This document shows, one piece after another, positions 1-13,800 of a stretch of 64,000 nucleotides of DNA. The position numbers and the translations under genes are program-made. The notes beneath the pieces are model-generated. The model saw only the letters and a program-made list of their open reading frames with translations, did no database searches and was not told the DNA's origin. Source of the DNA: Shinisaurus crocodilurus (taxonomy: Eukaryota > Chordata > Lepidosauria > Squamata > Shinisauridae). The stretch covers positions 289,960,971 through 290,024,970 of the forward strand of contig CM037878.1 of assembly GCA_021292165.1 (NCBI GenBank), written 5' to 3'. Every line of letters starts with the position of its first letter. The first letter of the stretch is position 1.

Positions 1-515
1 CATATGAAATAAGCTTGGCCATTGCCACCAAATCCTATATCTTGGCTATCCATTCTTGCTATCTGGAATTTTGACAGCTTCCCATATTTTGCATACCTGA
101 GAGAGAGCGCCTCCTCCCTTACCAATCTGCCCAGTCACTGAGGTCATCAGATGGCATGCTCCTGGTGGTTCCTCATGGACCTTTGGCCCAATTGAAGTCC
201 ACCAGGAGAAGAGCCTTCAGTGTGGTGGCTCCATTTCTGTGGAACCCCCTGCCTCTGGAGGTCAGGCAGGCTCCGACATTGTGCTGCTTTCGGTGCCTGC
301 TGAAGACCTCCTTGTTCTGGGAAGCCTTCTCTGCTCTTCAACCACCACTGTAATTGTTACTTTGCTTTCAATGTATTGTTTTTGTTTCTTTTATCTATTT
401 TAACCTATTTACTGTTCACCACTCCTGAATCTACTTAGATATGGAACGGTATATAAATACTGTAAATAATCATCATCATACTAGTAGTAATAGTAGTAAT
501 AGTAGTAATAATACA
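1..515 (+). mobile_element. L2-like LINE, 3' fragment
   Basis: From about 100 it carries the C-terminal coding remnant LRERASSL-like, then WNPLPLEVRQAP, a short 3'UTR (GGAACGGTATATAAATA) and a simple-repeat tail of CAT and TAG/TAA triplets. Nearly the same sequence recurs at 25250-25590. It lies in an MRPL48 intron. Confidence 0.75.
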
Positions 516-754
516 CTAATTTAGCAGCTGTTGCCATATAACCAGTTAATACCTAATGCTCTTTATGAATAAAATCTTTAGTATAAGTGAAAAGAAAAAG
601 GAATGGGTCCAGTATAGCCTAATATTTTTCAATTATAATTTATCTTTTTCCAGAATCCCCCCCCCCACTGGACACAACCACCACATATAATAGAAATCAC
701 CTTGACTTTTAGAACATTTCCAAGAATTATAATTCTTATTCATTTTGCTTATTA

Positions 755-881
755 CAGGAGCAACATCCCCAACCTGGTGCCTTCCAGATGTGTTGGACTG
801 TAATTCCCATCACCTCCAATGGTGGGAATTATGGGAGCTGCAGTCCAACACATCTGGAAGGCTCCATGTTGGGGAGGGCTG
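755..881. mobile_element. palindromic MITE (CCAACCTGGTGCCTTCCAGATG family)
   Basis: Two arms of about 55 bp are reverse complements: CTTCCAGATGTGTTGGACTG on the left and its complement on the right. This is a short hAT-like palindrome of a type seen elsewhere here (15566, 58612). No clear target duplication. Confidence 0.6.
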
Positions 882-1255
882 ATTTAGAGATTCGGTGAGG
901 GTGAACAGCTGCAAAGCTCCTCCACCTGGCTCCTTCCTCTCCATCCCTGGCAAGAAGGGAATAAGGAGCACGCAGTCAGGTGACAGGCTGCCCAGTTGCC
1001 AGCAGTCAGAGGAGGGAGATGGGGTGGAAGGCGATGGGATCAGTCCCAATTACTGAATGGGAAGTGGATCAAGCGGGGTGGGTGTGCTACCCGGAGCAAT
1101 GCTGTATGTTGGAGGGAGCTGAAGCTGCCCCAACAGAAATTTTATTTTATTGTTTTGTGTTAGCCGTTTTGAGGGTGTCGGGCTCCCAGCCGACCCAAGC
1201 CCAGGGGAGATCTCTTCAGAGGAGGAGTATTTAGATCCCTCGGCACACCTTACTC

Positions 1256-1390
1256 CAGTGTTCTCCAACTTTGGGTCCCCAGATGTTTTTGGCCTACAAC
1301 TCCCAGCATGCCCCAGCCAGCGTAGCTGGCTGGGGCATGCTGGGAGTTGTAGGCCAAAAACATCTGGGGACCCAAGGTTGGAGAACACCG
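1256..1390. mobile_element. 135-bp palindromic hAT MITE, copy 1
   Basis: Near-perfect palindrome with ends CAGTGTTCTCC and GGAGAACACCG, flanked by identical 8-bp duplications CCTTACTC (1248-1255 and 1391-1398), the size expected for hAT transposition. Confidence 0.9.
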
Positions 1391-1774
1391 CCTTACTCCC
1401 TCAGAAGACATGGGGCGACCTGAGGAGTCCAGTTGCAGGGACGCTTTACCCGAGGTCCCAAAGAACCCCCATCCCGAGCCCTGCTGGGGTTCCTGACCCT
1501 CCTGCCCTGTCCCACGACTCTCCAGAGCACCGGTGGTGACGGACCAGGCGGGATGCTCAGAATCGTCGTGGGGGCACCTGCCTTGCCGCCAGAAGGCCCA
1601 GGCTGTAGCCCGTGAAGAAGCAGCCCCAGCTGCGACTGGTGAATCGGGGTCAGCAACGTATATAAGCCCTCAGTCTTCGCCCAGACCTTTGCTGGGAGAA
1701 CGGCTCCCGTTGAACTAGCTTGCTCAGGACAGGGGGCTCCTCCTGGATTGACAGGCAGGGGTAGAAATTAGATC

Positions 1775-2060
1775 GTCATCACAGTTATTTATTATTTATT
1801 TATTATTTGCATTTATCTATCGCCCATCTGGCCGGCCAACCGGCCACCCTGGGCGATGTACAGAAAATAAAACAGAACAAAATACATTAAAACATTTTCC
1901 TCCATTAAAATACATTAAAACAGTATAAAATTTTAAAATCTTAGCCCACCCCATATTCCCGCCTGAATAACCAAGTTTTTAATGAGTTAAGGGCTGAGTC
2001 CCTTGTACCTTTTGACAGTTGTATAGAAGAGGGAATCTTGGCAGGCGCAGCTTGTCACAC
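1775..2060 (-). mobile_element. L2-like LINE 3' tail
   Basis: TTATT-rich start followed by CGCCCATCTGGCC and GGGCGATGTACA, then A-rich sequence; on the minus strand this is the 3'UTR and tail seen in other L2-like copies of the window. Confidence 0.5.
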
Positions 2061-2318
2061 ACAAGTGGGGGAAAAGCAACAGCCACTGAAATTTTCTCCT
2101 TTCCACAATCATTGGAAATTGACAGTGCCCTGTTGTCCTTGCATCTGATTTCGCCTAGCCATTGAGTTCACGGTTGAGAGGTGCATCCTCAGCTTTGTGT
2201 CCTACCTATGCCTGCCTGCCTGCACACACACACATACGTTCTGGGTTCGGAAAGAGCCATTTGTGGTTACAGATGTTCCCAGCTGCATTGAAGAGTACTC
2301 TGCTTCTTTCATCTGCAG

Positions 2319-2491
2319 ATTCCCAAGAAAAAGAAGGACCGAATACAAATGAAGGCGATTGATCCTGGGACAGAACACGAGTATGGAGTCTTGAACGTGG
2401 TGATGACGGGCTACGACATGACCCTGGTGGAGCACTATGCTCAGTACATTCACAAATTATGCAACCGACTGTCTGTCAGAGTGGAGGAAAG
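2319..2491 (+). CDS. MRPL48: MRPL48 internal exon a
   Basis: Acceptor after a pyrimidine tract ending ATCTGCAG; donor AG|GTATGG. It encodes 57 codons plus 2 nt, starting with a lysine-rich stretch (PKKKKD) and then the S10-like core with EYGVLNVV and [14 protein letters not shown]. The preceding exon is outside the window, so the entry phase (0) is inferred from the open frame and family alignment. Confidence 0.93.
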
Positions 2492-3389
2492 GTATGGCGC
2501 CGGGCGCCGGCATGTGGGGTCTGCATTTTGAGCCTGATGAAGTCAGGAAACTCCAGGGGCAGAGGCTTTCCCCAGTGCTGGATTTCTTAAGAGCTGATCT
2601 ACCTGTGCTGCAGAATCACGTGATGCAGGTTTTCCTGGACTGTACCATTTCAGACGGCAGGTTGGGAGAACACATATTTGCCATGCTCCCACACACCAAA
2701 ATAAATAAAGCTCTGCACTTAGAAATCTAGCATGTTGGGTGGGGGAGGAAGAAACTTCTCTTTAACTTGAGTCATCCCCATCCCCACCGCACAGTCTGAA
2801 GTGGTACAGTCCTGGAAGACCTTCGTCACATGATTTTGCTCGTGTATAGATATATCAAGCCCTGGCTCCCTCCCACCCAATAAGAATTGGAAAAGCAACC
2901 TTGTCTTTAATAATTTGCCTGAGGGAAGGCTAAAATGTTTGGGGCTTTTTTCGTTTAGAAAAAAGGACAGTTAACCAGCTGGGGGGTTGTGGGGGAGGCA
3001 CGATAGAGACTTAAGGCTCAATCCTATGCAAGTTTAGACAGAAAAAAGGCCGACAACTCCCAGCATGCCCCAGCCAGCATAGCATAGTTGCAGGCCTATT
3101 TTTTCTGTCTAAATTTGCATAGGATTGTGCCTTTAGAAAATTATACGTGGTGTGCAGGGAACAGACAGAGACATTTCCCCCCTTCTCTTATAGCACGAGA
3201 GAACTTTGGGTCACCCAGTGATGTGGATCCACCATGGATTTAGCACATCATTAACTTGTAGAATGCATTGCTGCAAGTTGTATGGATGACCACTGGCTTA
3301 GGTGGCTCTAAAAGGGAATTGAACAAATTCGTAGGTCTATCGAGAGCTGTTAGGCACGATAAGTGGGACCCTGAAAACAAAACATGGCA

Positions 3390-3434
<45 letters not shown>

Positions 3435-6400
3435 TTGAGCCTGTAGGTGAGGGGGCTGGAAAATCAAACGTTCGCCTCAAAGATGGGGGTTCCTGTTCTG
3501 ACTTGGGTCTGCCTTCATGTGCAAATTTATTTATTTTAGTTTTTGAATTTTGAAAAGTGCAGCCAGTCTGCATGCAAGTCAATGGAACATGAGGATTCTG
3601 AATGCAGTTGGGCCCTGAATTTGATCTGGGGGGTGATCTGAGGGGATAGTTTTAAGTAGATTGGCCTTTTGACTGGGGATGCGAAGCAGCCTCAACCCCA
3701 CCTCTGGCCTGCAATATTAACAGCAGGCTACATTTCAGGGTTGCCATAAACTACTCTCTCTCAGTACAGCTACCCCCCCCCCCCACCTGCAGTAGAGTTA
3801 TAACTGTGAACTACACTGCAGGGTTGTTGTGTACTGCTCTCTCAGCCCATCCTGCAATGTGGGAATAAAAGCAATGACAAACACTGGGTTGCTGTACTGT
3901 ACTCTCTCAGCTTCAACCCAACCTGCATTAGGGGGTTTAATACCTCTGGCCAACACTTCAGGGTTGTTGTGAACTATTCAAAGTGTCACACTGCAGCATT
4001 CATTGTAAACTACACTGCATGGCTGTCCCTTGCATGTCGCCGAGGGCAGTTAGAGTTGGTAGCGGCACCACACCTCTGGAACGAGTTGCTGTTTGGGGTC
4101 TGTCAGGCCCCATCTCTGCAAGCCTTTAGAAAAGCTCTGAAGTCCCTGTGGTTTTCTCCTGTGTGTTTCAGGTTGGTGGCTTTCAGCTGTAATAATTTCT
4201 GGGTTTGGGGATGAATGTTGGATATGAGAGGAAGTTTTCTAAAGACTTCCTCTCATTTAAAATGCGTATGTTCCAATATTTCCAACTGTGAAATATTCAT
4301 ACATCTCTCCACATTCTTAAATATCAGTCTAACTGTTTTCCAAAGCAAATTGTTGTTGCACTCATCTCATGATTATCCAGCCCCTTTACTTAGCAAAATC
4401 ACAAGCAACCAATCTTGCTATAAAACAACCTACAACCTTTTCCAATCTGGTTAGTTTTTACCTAAAAATCTATCTGGTAACAATGAGTTCCATGGACTGC
4501 TGTTTCTTTCACCAGCTTCCATGTTTTGTTCTTTATCCAAAGAATTCAACTCGGCTTGCATAGCCTGAAGCTATGGTTCAGCTTCCTTAACAGACAATTT
4601 TTTCACCTGTTTGAATTTTTGAGTTTTTAATGGCTTTCCTGCAAATTCATCCTGATATCTCACAGGTTGTTTGACACCTGATCCTTACCTCATCAGTTAT
4701 CAGGTTCCTGTTCCAATGAACTTGCACCAATGATGAACAATCATTTGTTTAGCCTCCTCTAAACCAAATGTGTATCAGAGTTGTCAAATTTACCTGACTG
4801 CCTTTCAGCAAATGCTTTTCTATTCTGACTCTGACCTTGATGCATCCCCTGCATTAACAGAATTAATTTTGGAAATCTTACCTTTTCATTCAGCATTATA
4901 CTTAACACTTCTAGATAATCTCACTATCCAAGTGTTATTCATGAAAAAAACACAATATTCTCATATTCTAGAAAAATCTCATGTAAACTTCTCTTACAGA
5001 TTTCTTCTAACTTTGAGGTGTATGTACCTACATATCTGATCCAAGATCCTGAAATGTTTCTCCAGAAGATTCCTCCTTCTACACTACTTTCCATAAGGTG
5101 TACAGTTCAACACACAGAACTAAAACTTCTATCATGTACATAATCAAAACATTTAAGAGCTTCTACCCAAACCTCATTAGCCAAATTAGTATCACCTCTT
5201 CTGAGTGTTTGTTTACTCTTCCACACAATTCATGTGTTCAGTACCACATCCTGTTAGAAATGCATCAAAGGATGCACTGAATTGAACTTCCCCCCCATAT
5301 CTCAAAAGAAATAGGTAACATGGGTAATATGCTTGTTTCCCACCCAAGCACAAAACACCTTACTCTGTTCAATATTCCAGCTTTCTATCTAACATGTACA
5401 CAACCTGTACCTCGTGTATTGATCAATTAACATCATGAAATAACGTGCCTCTCCTCTAAAAACCATCAGAGTACTCACAAGATCACCAAGAACAAATTAA
5501 TGAAATGAACTGGTTTTTCAACTTGCCTTCCAGTTTACCTGTTGAAGCTAGCATCCCTTGTATATGTGCACAAAATTACCTTTCATGTGAAAATTACAAT
5601 TTCCAAATGCTTTCCCCACAACCACTGCTTGCATTTTCTTTCACAGGCAGTGAATCTAAATGACCAAACAATCATGTGATATGCATGCATGTACATGTCA
5701 TACATATAAGCATTTACCTTTTTTATAGTTGCATCAGTACAACTTTCCATTTCTTTATTACATCATTACAGTATAAAAGAAATAATCCATCTCTTAGCTT
5801 TGCCATATAAACATACCTTCTAGTATTCAGTATTTTACATTTTGCTACAAAGAAATCTACTATATACTCAAGTCAGCATGACATATATACATTCAGTACA
5901 CTTCCTGACATTTCAGAGCATATAACACTTTCTTGAGTCCAAGTGATTCAAACTTTCAAGAAATACAGTTCCAAAAACATGACTGTTAAACCCCAGACCA
6001 TTTGCATAGTCCTCCTTCTGCTTATTTATGTCCAACACAGAAAGCTTTGTTTAAACAATCCACTGTTTCTGCTCACAACAAAATAATGTCCATTTTGTTA
6101 TGTCCTGGGTTAAAATCACAATGTTTTCCCATCAGCAGCACCCCTGCTGATTTCAAGCCCCTTTCTTCTGTGATCCCACATGAAGAAAATGAAGAAAATT
6201 GAAGAACAGCTTCTCATTTTAAGCACAGCTTTCTGTTTCAAAAACTGCCGCGCTGTTTCCCCCCTGCTGTTTTAAAACCATGCCCCTGCTAGTTTAATAC
6301 AGCCTCCTGTGTAGTATCAAGTTTCCCAAGATACGTTTCAGTCACACGTGACTTTGCTGTGACACACGCTCCAGACGCTTTACCCACGTCAGATGTAATC

Positions 6401-7824
6401 CACGTTATTTTGTAATCCAAGCCACTTGTTGACACAATGCAAAAGATAGCTGATCCGCTGCTGAGCGAAGAAGCAAACTGTAAAAGAAATATGATCCTCC
6501 TGCTGTAGCCTTGTCTCAAATGAGTAGACACAGAGCCTCCTAGAGATATTTCCTTGCCTGATACAGCTCCTTGACAATCACTCCAGCAAGCTGTGGGAAA
6601 CGAAATCCTTGTGTCCAGCGTTGTTCACTGTGCAGTAGCCTCGGATCTGCCAAGCCTGGCACCTCCGTTCCAGCTTCTTCCAAAACGAAAAAATCTTCCG
6701 TCTCTCTGCCCCTGCATTCTTCAGTTGTGCTGCATTCCAAGCCGCTGTTATCAGTATCCAGCTCTAGCAACATCGCCTTCCCGGTTGTTTACATTCCAAC
6801 CCGTCTTACAAAAGTAAACAAATCCTTTTAACCATATAACCGCCAAAATTCTCCTGCATCTCTGGATTATCTGGACCAATAATCTTGATGCCATCTACGC
6901 CTGTTATCAGGCCATCTGGGTTATCTCTGGGTGATCTGGGCTGGGCCCATAACCAGATGTGAGAGCTGGACTGACCGGGGTTCAAAAGCTTACCTAGCCA
7001 GTGACCCTTAGTCCCAGTCACGCAGACGGAAGGAGGAGATAACAGCAGTTAATAAAGATTAAAGAGTTTATTTGTAAGACCCAATTACATGGGATTAAGG
7101 CAAGCAATGCATCTGTTACTCACTACATGATTGCAGATTCAAGTCCAAGACCCCAGTGGTAAGGCTGAGATGAAGTGAAGTGACTGACTTGAAGTAGAAG
7201 TCCAGAACAAGAGTGAGAGAGTGAGTGAAGTGAGGGGATGTGTGTCTTACCCCAACTTATATAGTAAGACCCCATTTATAGTATCTATAAATAGGATATT
7301 ACTCACCTATTATATAACCTGTTTTTCACAACATGTTTACTTCAATTGTCCACATGATTCTGAGTCATAGACCTTGACATTATGTCTGGTGACAGAAGAC
7401 CTTGTGTACTTCACCTCAAGAGACATCCTCCATGTCAGGTGACAATCCTGATGTCAGGTGACAATCCTCGTTCTGCCCATGCAAAACCTAACACCTTGGT
7501 CTGATCCAGTGTGGCTCTTCTTATGTTCTTATCTAGAGGAAGAGGAACGTGCAGTGCTGGGGAGGGGAGACAGAGAACAGCCTTTCTGTGTACTACCGAG
7601 TGCTTTCCCTCTAGTGTTCAGACAAAACTATTCAAGTTGCAGTTGAGACCAATCTGGGGGGCTTTAAAAGTGGATTGGGCAAATTCCTGGAGGAGAAGGC
7701 TATCTGTGTCTACTAGTCTTGATGGCTCTATGCCACCACCAGTATCAGAGGCAGTGTGCCTACGTACACCGGTTGCTGGGGAGCATGGGCAGGAGGGTGC
7801 TGTTGCACTCCTGTCCTGCTTGTG

Positions 7825-7870
<46 letters not shown>

Positions 7871-10800
7871 AATAATAATATTTTATTTATTACCCGCCTC
7901 TCCATCTAGATCGAGGCGGGGAACAACAGAAAATATAAAATACCTAAACTAAAACAACACAATATATACTATTAAACATCTTAAAACATCCTAAAAACAT
8001 CTTAAAACATCTTTAAAACATCTTAAAAACATCTTTAAAACATCCTAAAATTCCGCCGGATAGGCTTGCCGGAAGAGTTCAGTCTTTATGGCTTTTTTAA
8101 AGTCCAGAAGACTGACAAGTTGACGTATCTCCTCCGGCAGGCCATTCCATAATCTGGGAGCAGCAGAAGAGAAGGTCCTCTGGGTAATGCTAGTCAGCCT
8201 AGTTTTGGCTGACTGAAGCAGATCCTGTGAGCTGACTGAAGGGATCCTGTGAGCAGCTGGTTGGCCACTGTGCGAACAGAATGCTGGACTAGATGGACCT
8301 CCCTGGGTCTGACCCAGCAGGGCTCTTCTGATGTTCTAACCTAACGTAAATTACGTTGTGCTAGCTTAAGGGACCTCTATCACGACACCAGTGGCATTTG
8401 TTTCCCAAGTGACTCATGTTCCATGGCTACCGAGCATGCTCAGTTCTCATTGGGCTGTTTGGCGTTCTTCCCCTCCTTGGGTTTTTTTCCTATCCTTTTA
8501 AAAAAAAAAAAAACTTCTGCAAACTTCGGGGCTCCCCCAGTCTGGTGATGCCTCCTTCTTGTGTGTGGAATGTGCCATTTTGGCTACCTAAGGATTGACA
8601 CTTACCTCTGAACTTCACAAATACAGGGAATGCTGATAGGATGTCCCATGTTTTTAGGGCAAAAGGGATGGTCTAGAACAGTGATGGCGAACCTATGGCA
8701 CGGGTGCCACAGCTGGCACGTAGGGACCTCTCTGTGGGCACTCGAGCCATTGGTCACCAGATCGCGAAAAGACTGTCCCCTTCTGAAAAACACTAATGAT
8801 TTTGTTCTTTCTCACAGTGTGGAACAGAATAATTTTATTCTAGAATTCCTGTTACAGAATTCTTTTCTACATTGTTATCACATTTAAAAGATTTTGAAGA
8901 ATGATGCACAGAGCATGGCTTGGATGTAAAGCCCTAACAGTTGACCTGAGTGCTGCATGTCTTGCTCTCAAACTAACGGAGTATGAGCCAAGGTTTGACA
9001 AATTATCAGCATGCATGCAATAGCAAAAATCACATTAATTGTGCAAAAGCATGCCCAATGCAAAGTGTTTAAAATGTGTTAAGCACGTTTAGTTTTCTTG
9101 TTTATCTTGCTCATCCTAGTACAGGTTGACTTTTACTTTTACTAATCCGACACCTGTAGAAGCAGGGAAAGGACCCGGGGTAAAGCTTGCCCCATACAAT
9201 TTCAGTCTGGCATATAATCATATTACAAATTGAGAATCCCTTTTCCAAAAATACATGTGTCTAATTATTTAAAAAGTTTGTATAAATTCCCTTCAGGCTA
9301 TGTGTACAATGTAGTACTATAATAATTTTTTGAGTTGATTTTTTTTTCCAACAAAAAACTGTTTGTATCATTGAAAGCTCTGTTATTGTGTTTTTCTTTA
9401 AAGACAAAAGATGTTAATTAGTTCAGACAACTGTATGAGTTGTTTTTCTAAAACTAAAACCTCGGTATTCAGGTTTAATTGCAGTGTTGGCACTTTGAAA
9501 TAAATAAGTTGGTTTTGTGTTGCAGTTTGGGCACTTGGGCTCAAAAAGGTTCGCCATCACTGGTCTAGAAGATGATTGCCTAGAACAGGGCTCTCCAACC
9601 TTGGGTCCCAAATGTTGCTGGCCTACAGCTCCCAGCATACCCAGTCAGCATGGCTAATGGCAAAGGATTCTGGGAGCTGTAGTCCAGCAACATCTGGGGA
9701 CCCAGGGTTGGAGAGCCCTGGCCTAGAAGGATCCATTTCGCCTCTTTCTTTGGCTATTTAACCTGCTGTGCTTGTTCTGATGAGATGGTCATCAGAATCC
9801 TCATTGGCTTGCAACTGTGGCACGTAGACACATATCTTTCCTCCTGTCAATCCTGGGTCCCATTCTTCTCGGACTCCAACCTCTACACAGTTCCTGCTCT
9901 GCCTCTTCTTTGTGTCGTTGGTCTTCACCACCCCAGTGCTTACCAGACATGGCTTCCAGCCCCACACCACCAAAGACTCCTGCTGATCTGGTCTGGCCAG
10001 AATAATGGTGTAAGAGAAAAGGCTGTGCCTTTACCACGGACCCAGAATCCACAAATACACTGTGGTCTGTAGGTCTATAAAACCTTGCATAACCTTGGGG
10101 GAAGGTGGGGGGGTGGGTTTCGATTCATTCCAGTGTCCTGAAATCTGTGTGTGTGTTCTTTGTCATTCTCCTTGGTTGCATCTGACCTCCAGTGCTATTC
10201 TTGACATGTCATAAAGGACAAGAGTGTGTGTTCAAGCTTACACATACTTTTTTAAAATTCGAAACCCTGCCAGTCATGTGGCTAGATCCCTCCTTTCCTG
10301 CTTGGTGTTCAGAGACGAGGTCTCTGTTCACCCTGTCCAGCTTGACCTTTTTCCTCATCTTGGCTCTTTGTAAATTCCAGGAGCAACACTTGAGATCAGA
10401 GCGGGCGGAATAGCAATTTAGCTTTGTTCCACCTTAACAAGAAGCCTCCTAAAAAAGTAGGGCAAGGCAGCCTTAAATAAATGTGTCGGATGAGCCTTCT
10501 AAAGGTATCTGGACGAAGGCCAGTCAGAAAAGAGCTGGACTGCGGGAGGGGCCGTTTGCTCTCTCCATTAAGAGAAATGGCCAGCCGTGTAGCAGAATGT
10601 GAGAATGGGATACATGTTTCTCAAATCAGAATGTTTATTTTGCCCAAATGTGTTCAATTTGCACACTTTTTACCCGCCCCTGTAAATTGCATTTTTGCTG
10701 AATGTGCACCGGGAGACGCTAAAGCAGTGTTCTCCAACCTTGGGTCCCCAGATGTTTTTGGCCTAGAACGCCCAGCATGCCCCAGCCAGCATAGCGTAGC

Positions 10801-13800
10801 TGGCTGGGGCATGCTGGGCGTTGTAGGCCAAAAACATCTGGGGACCCAAGGTTGGAGAACACTGCGCTAAAGGCCTATCAAGAGAAAGTGGCTGGGAGTG
10901 ATGAAAGATGGACAGGACTCAGAAGCACGGCGGAGGCTGCAAAGGGACGACATGCGGCCTGTGGGCCATGTGCTGCCCGCCCCTGCTTTAGCTCTCTTTC
11001 CCCACGATGAGAAGGGTGGCCAGATGCAAAACAGGACTGGGCTCCTGTACCTTTAATAGTTTTTTAGGAGGGCATTTCAGCAGGTGTAGCTTGTATGACC
11101 AGCTCTTTGACCTGTCCCCTTCTGCATCTGGCCACCCTGCATGAGGACTAGAAACAAGGGAGCACGTACAAAATATATGCACATTTCTATCATTTGCAGA
11201 AGTGTCCAAATCCTGCTTTTCTTGGCATACCCCTGATCGGAGCCCACCCAGGGAACTTTATGGCCAAGCAGGGATTTCAGCCAGCTCTCCTGCAGCCACG
11301 ACCCGTCAAACCAGCTCTCTGTGTCCACTGCAGGCTATCTTAAAGAGCGATCTCCGATGTACATGTTTGTTTCCTTTCTTTTACCCAATCTGAGCCTTTG
11401 GGACCAGCCTGTAACGAACATACACCTTGCTGGTTTCTGCAAAATCCATCTTCAGTGCGGATTCCCCACCCCATTTTGTTGACGCAGAAGTAGGTGTTCA
11501 GCGCACACAGACCTCACTAATACAGGCAGCTTTGCTCCATTTAACGGAAGCGGCCAATCTTGTTTGCGTCGCTAATTTGTCACCAAGGCTCCCTCACAAG
11601 CATCGGCTCCCCCAGGCTTAAAGTTCATTTCTTTCTGCTGAGTACTGCAAAAAGCCACAGTTTCCCGCCACCCCACCCCTTTTCTCTCTGCCTCTGTAAT
11701 GCTGATGGCTGGTCTGCTGTTTCCACAGCTATGCCCTGCCCACAAAGACCATGGAGGTGATGACGACTCAGGAGCAAGGGTCCAAGATGCGCCTGGATGC
11801 CATTCTTACAACACACCAGCGAGTTGTTCAGGTAGGTAGGAGGTCTTGTCTGTCTGTCTCTTTGACGTCACGTCGTCCAGCAGTCCTTCAGCATCGTCCC
11901 TGGTGTCCTTCCAGGTGCTTCTTCAGAGCACACTGAAAACCACGGAGGCAATGCTTCATTTATAAAGAAGTCCCCTTGCATGCTCGAAAGGCAGCCCCCT
12001 TCTCCATTTGAAGCTGCAATCCTGTGCATCTTTACTTAGAAATAAGTCCCGTTGAACGCAGTGGGACTTGTTTCCAAGTAAACGCAGGCAGGCCGACACT
12101 GTAGATGTGGTGATCTTAAATGCTTACCTCCTCAAACAGCCGCAGTGGAGACATCAAAGTGTGGCCTAGTTACGGATGTGGTTCTGCCCCATGTGTGAAT
12201 ATAGCTGCTTTGGATCACCGCTGTAGCACTTAGGCCCCCCTGCAAAGGTTGATGGTTGGCTGTAAAGTAAGAAGATGTCATGGGCCACAAAGAAAAAGCA
12301 AATGGGAAGAATTATCCTCGGACGGACAAAATTTAAAGAACCCCTAATATAGCAGGAATGTCACTTTCTACCTCAAGGACAAAAGAGGAAAAGTGAAAAT
12401 TGGCACATTTCTTTTGACATGCTCTGTTCAAATACAAGGTCAAGCTTTGTGCCACCCTCATCACCAAAGCTCTGCGGACATGATTCAATGCAATCTGGGC
12501 CCGGGAATATTTAGAGGCAGGAGAGCACTGCAAAATCCTAACTGTTTAAGGGCACCATCTTATGCATGTTTACACAGTGAAAAAGCCTACAACGCCCAGC
12601 ATGCCCTGGCCAGCCATGCTAGCTGGGGCATGCTGGGAGTTGTAGGCCTTTTCTCTGTCTAAACATGCATAGGATTGGGCCTTAAGTGAACAAGCTCTCC
12701 CCGCTCCCGCCTTGTAGCTTTTGGGTGTGTGTAACCATATTGATTTCCCAGCTTCTTCCTTACTGCTGTGATCCAAAATATCAGATGGCCATCTTGGGGG
12801 CTGGGAGGAATGTATTTCATTGAACAGTCTCCTGCCATTTTTGGCTATCCCGTTTCTGCACTTTGACACACACACCCCGCCCCGCCCCGCCCCATGGTGC
12901 GAGCTAGAGCTGAAGCAAAATTGTGTAATTTGGCCATTTTCCCACATTTTGCAATCTGAATTGTCAAAACTCCGTGTTCAGATTTCAGAATCAAAACTGA
13001 ACATCGATGTTGACTCTTTTTTTAAAAATTGAATGAATGTTCTTTTCCCAAATTCTATTGTCAGTCACCTTGGAGAGGCAAATAATTGCCTCTCCAAATC
13101 AATGACAGAACTGTATGAGAGCACTAGTTTTATGCTATGCCTTTTGTTCCTGCTGGAAAATTATTTATACAGTAGTATTATGTGCTGGTAACATAATGGG
13201 TCAAGTCTTGCTTCTTTGTTCTTTTCTCATCTGGTGATTTAATTTCACTCTTCTTTCCTCCCCCTCCCCAGATCAGAGGTTTGGCTGCCACATTTGCTCC
13301 CATTCTCTTGGAAATCATTCAGAATAATCAGCCTGAAGGAGTCCATCTGTTAGTGAAAGAGGTATGTGGATTCTTACCCAAGCATTCACATTTACCATTG
13401 CTTTGACTTTTTAACTGTCAGGGCTGGCCCTACCATGAGGCAGAGTGATTCAGTCACCTCAGGCGCCAGCTTTTGGGTTGTCATAAAAGGGCAGCCAATG
13501 GTTAGTTATTTACTTTCTTCTTGTTTGTATTTCCACCGCCAGGGATGGGCTTACGGGATTTTTCTGCCTCATGTACCAAAGTAACTCTGCTGCCTTTGGA
13601 TACTGTGCACCTTGACTTGGGCGGGCGAGGGCGCCATTTGCTGCTCTGCCCCAGGCAGCACGATGTTTTCCACCGGCCCTGCTAAGCGTCATGACAGAAG
13701 TTCTCAGACATGCACCGTACCCTCCCCTGCACACACAGTGTTGGGTCTCCTCTTCAGGACGATGTCCTCAGCTGGCACAGTGGTGGTGTGGGTGTGACTA

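Noticed and set aside
7511..7909. 132-codon frame ending in a poly-Asp run
   Set aside because: The Asp, Met or Ser runs in the three frames come from the GAT microsatellite at 7826-7879.
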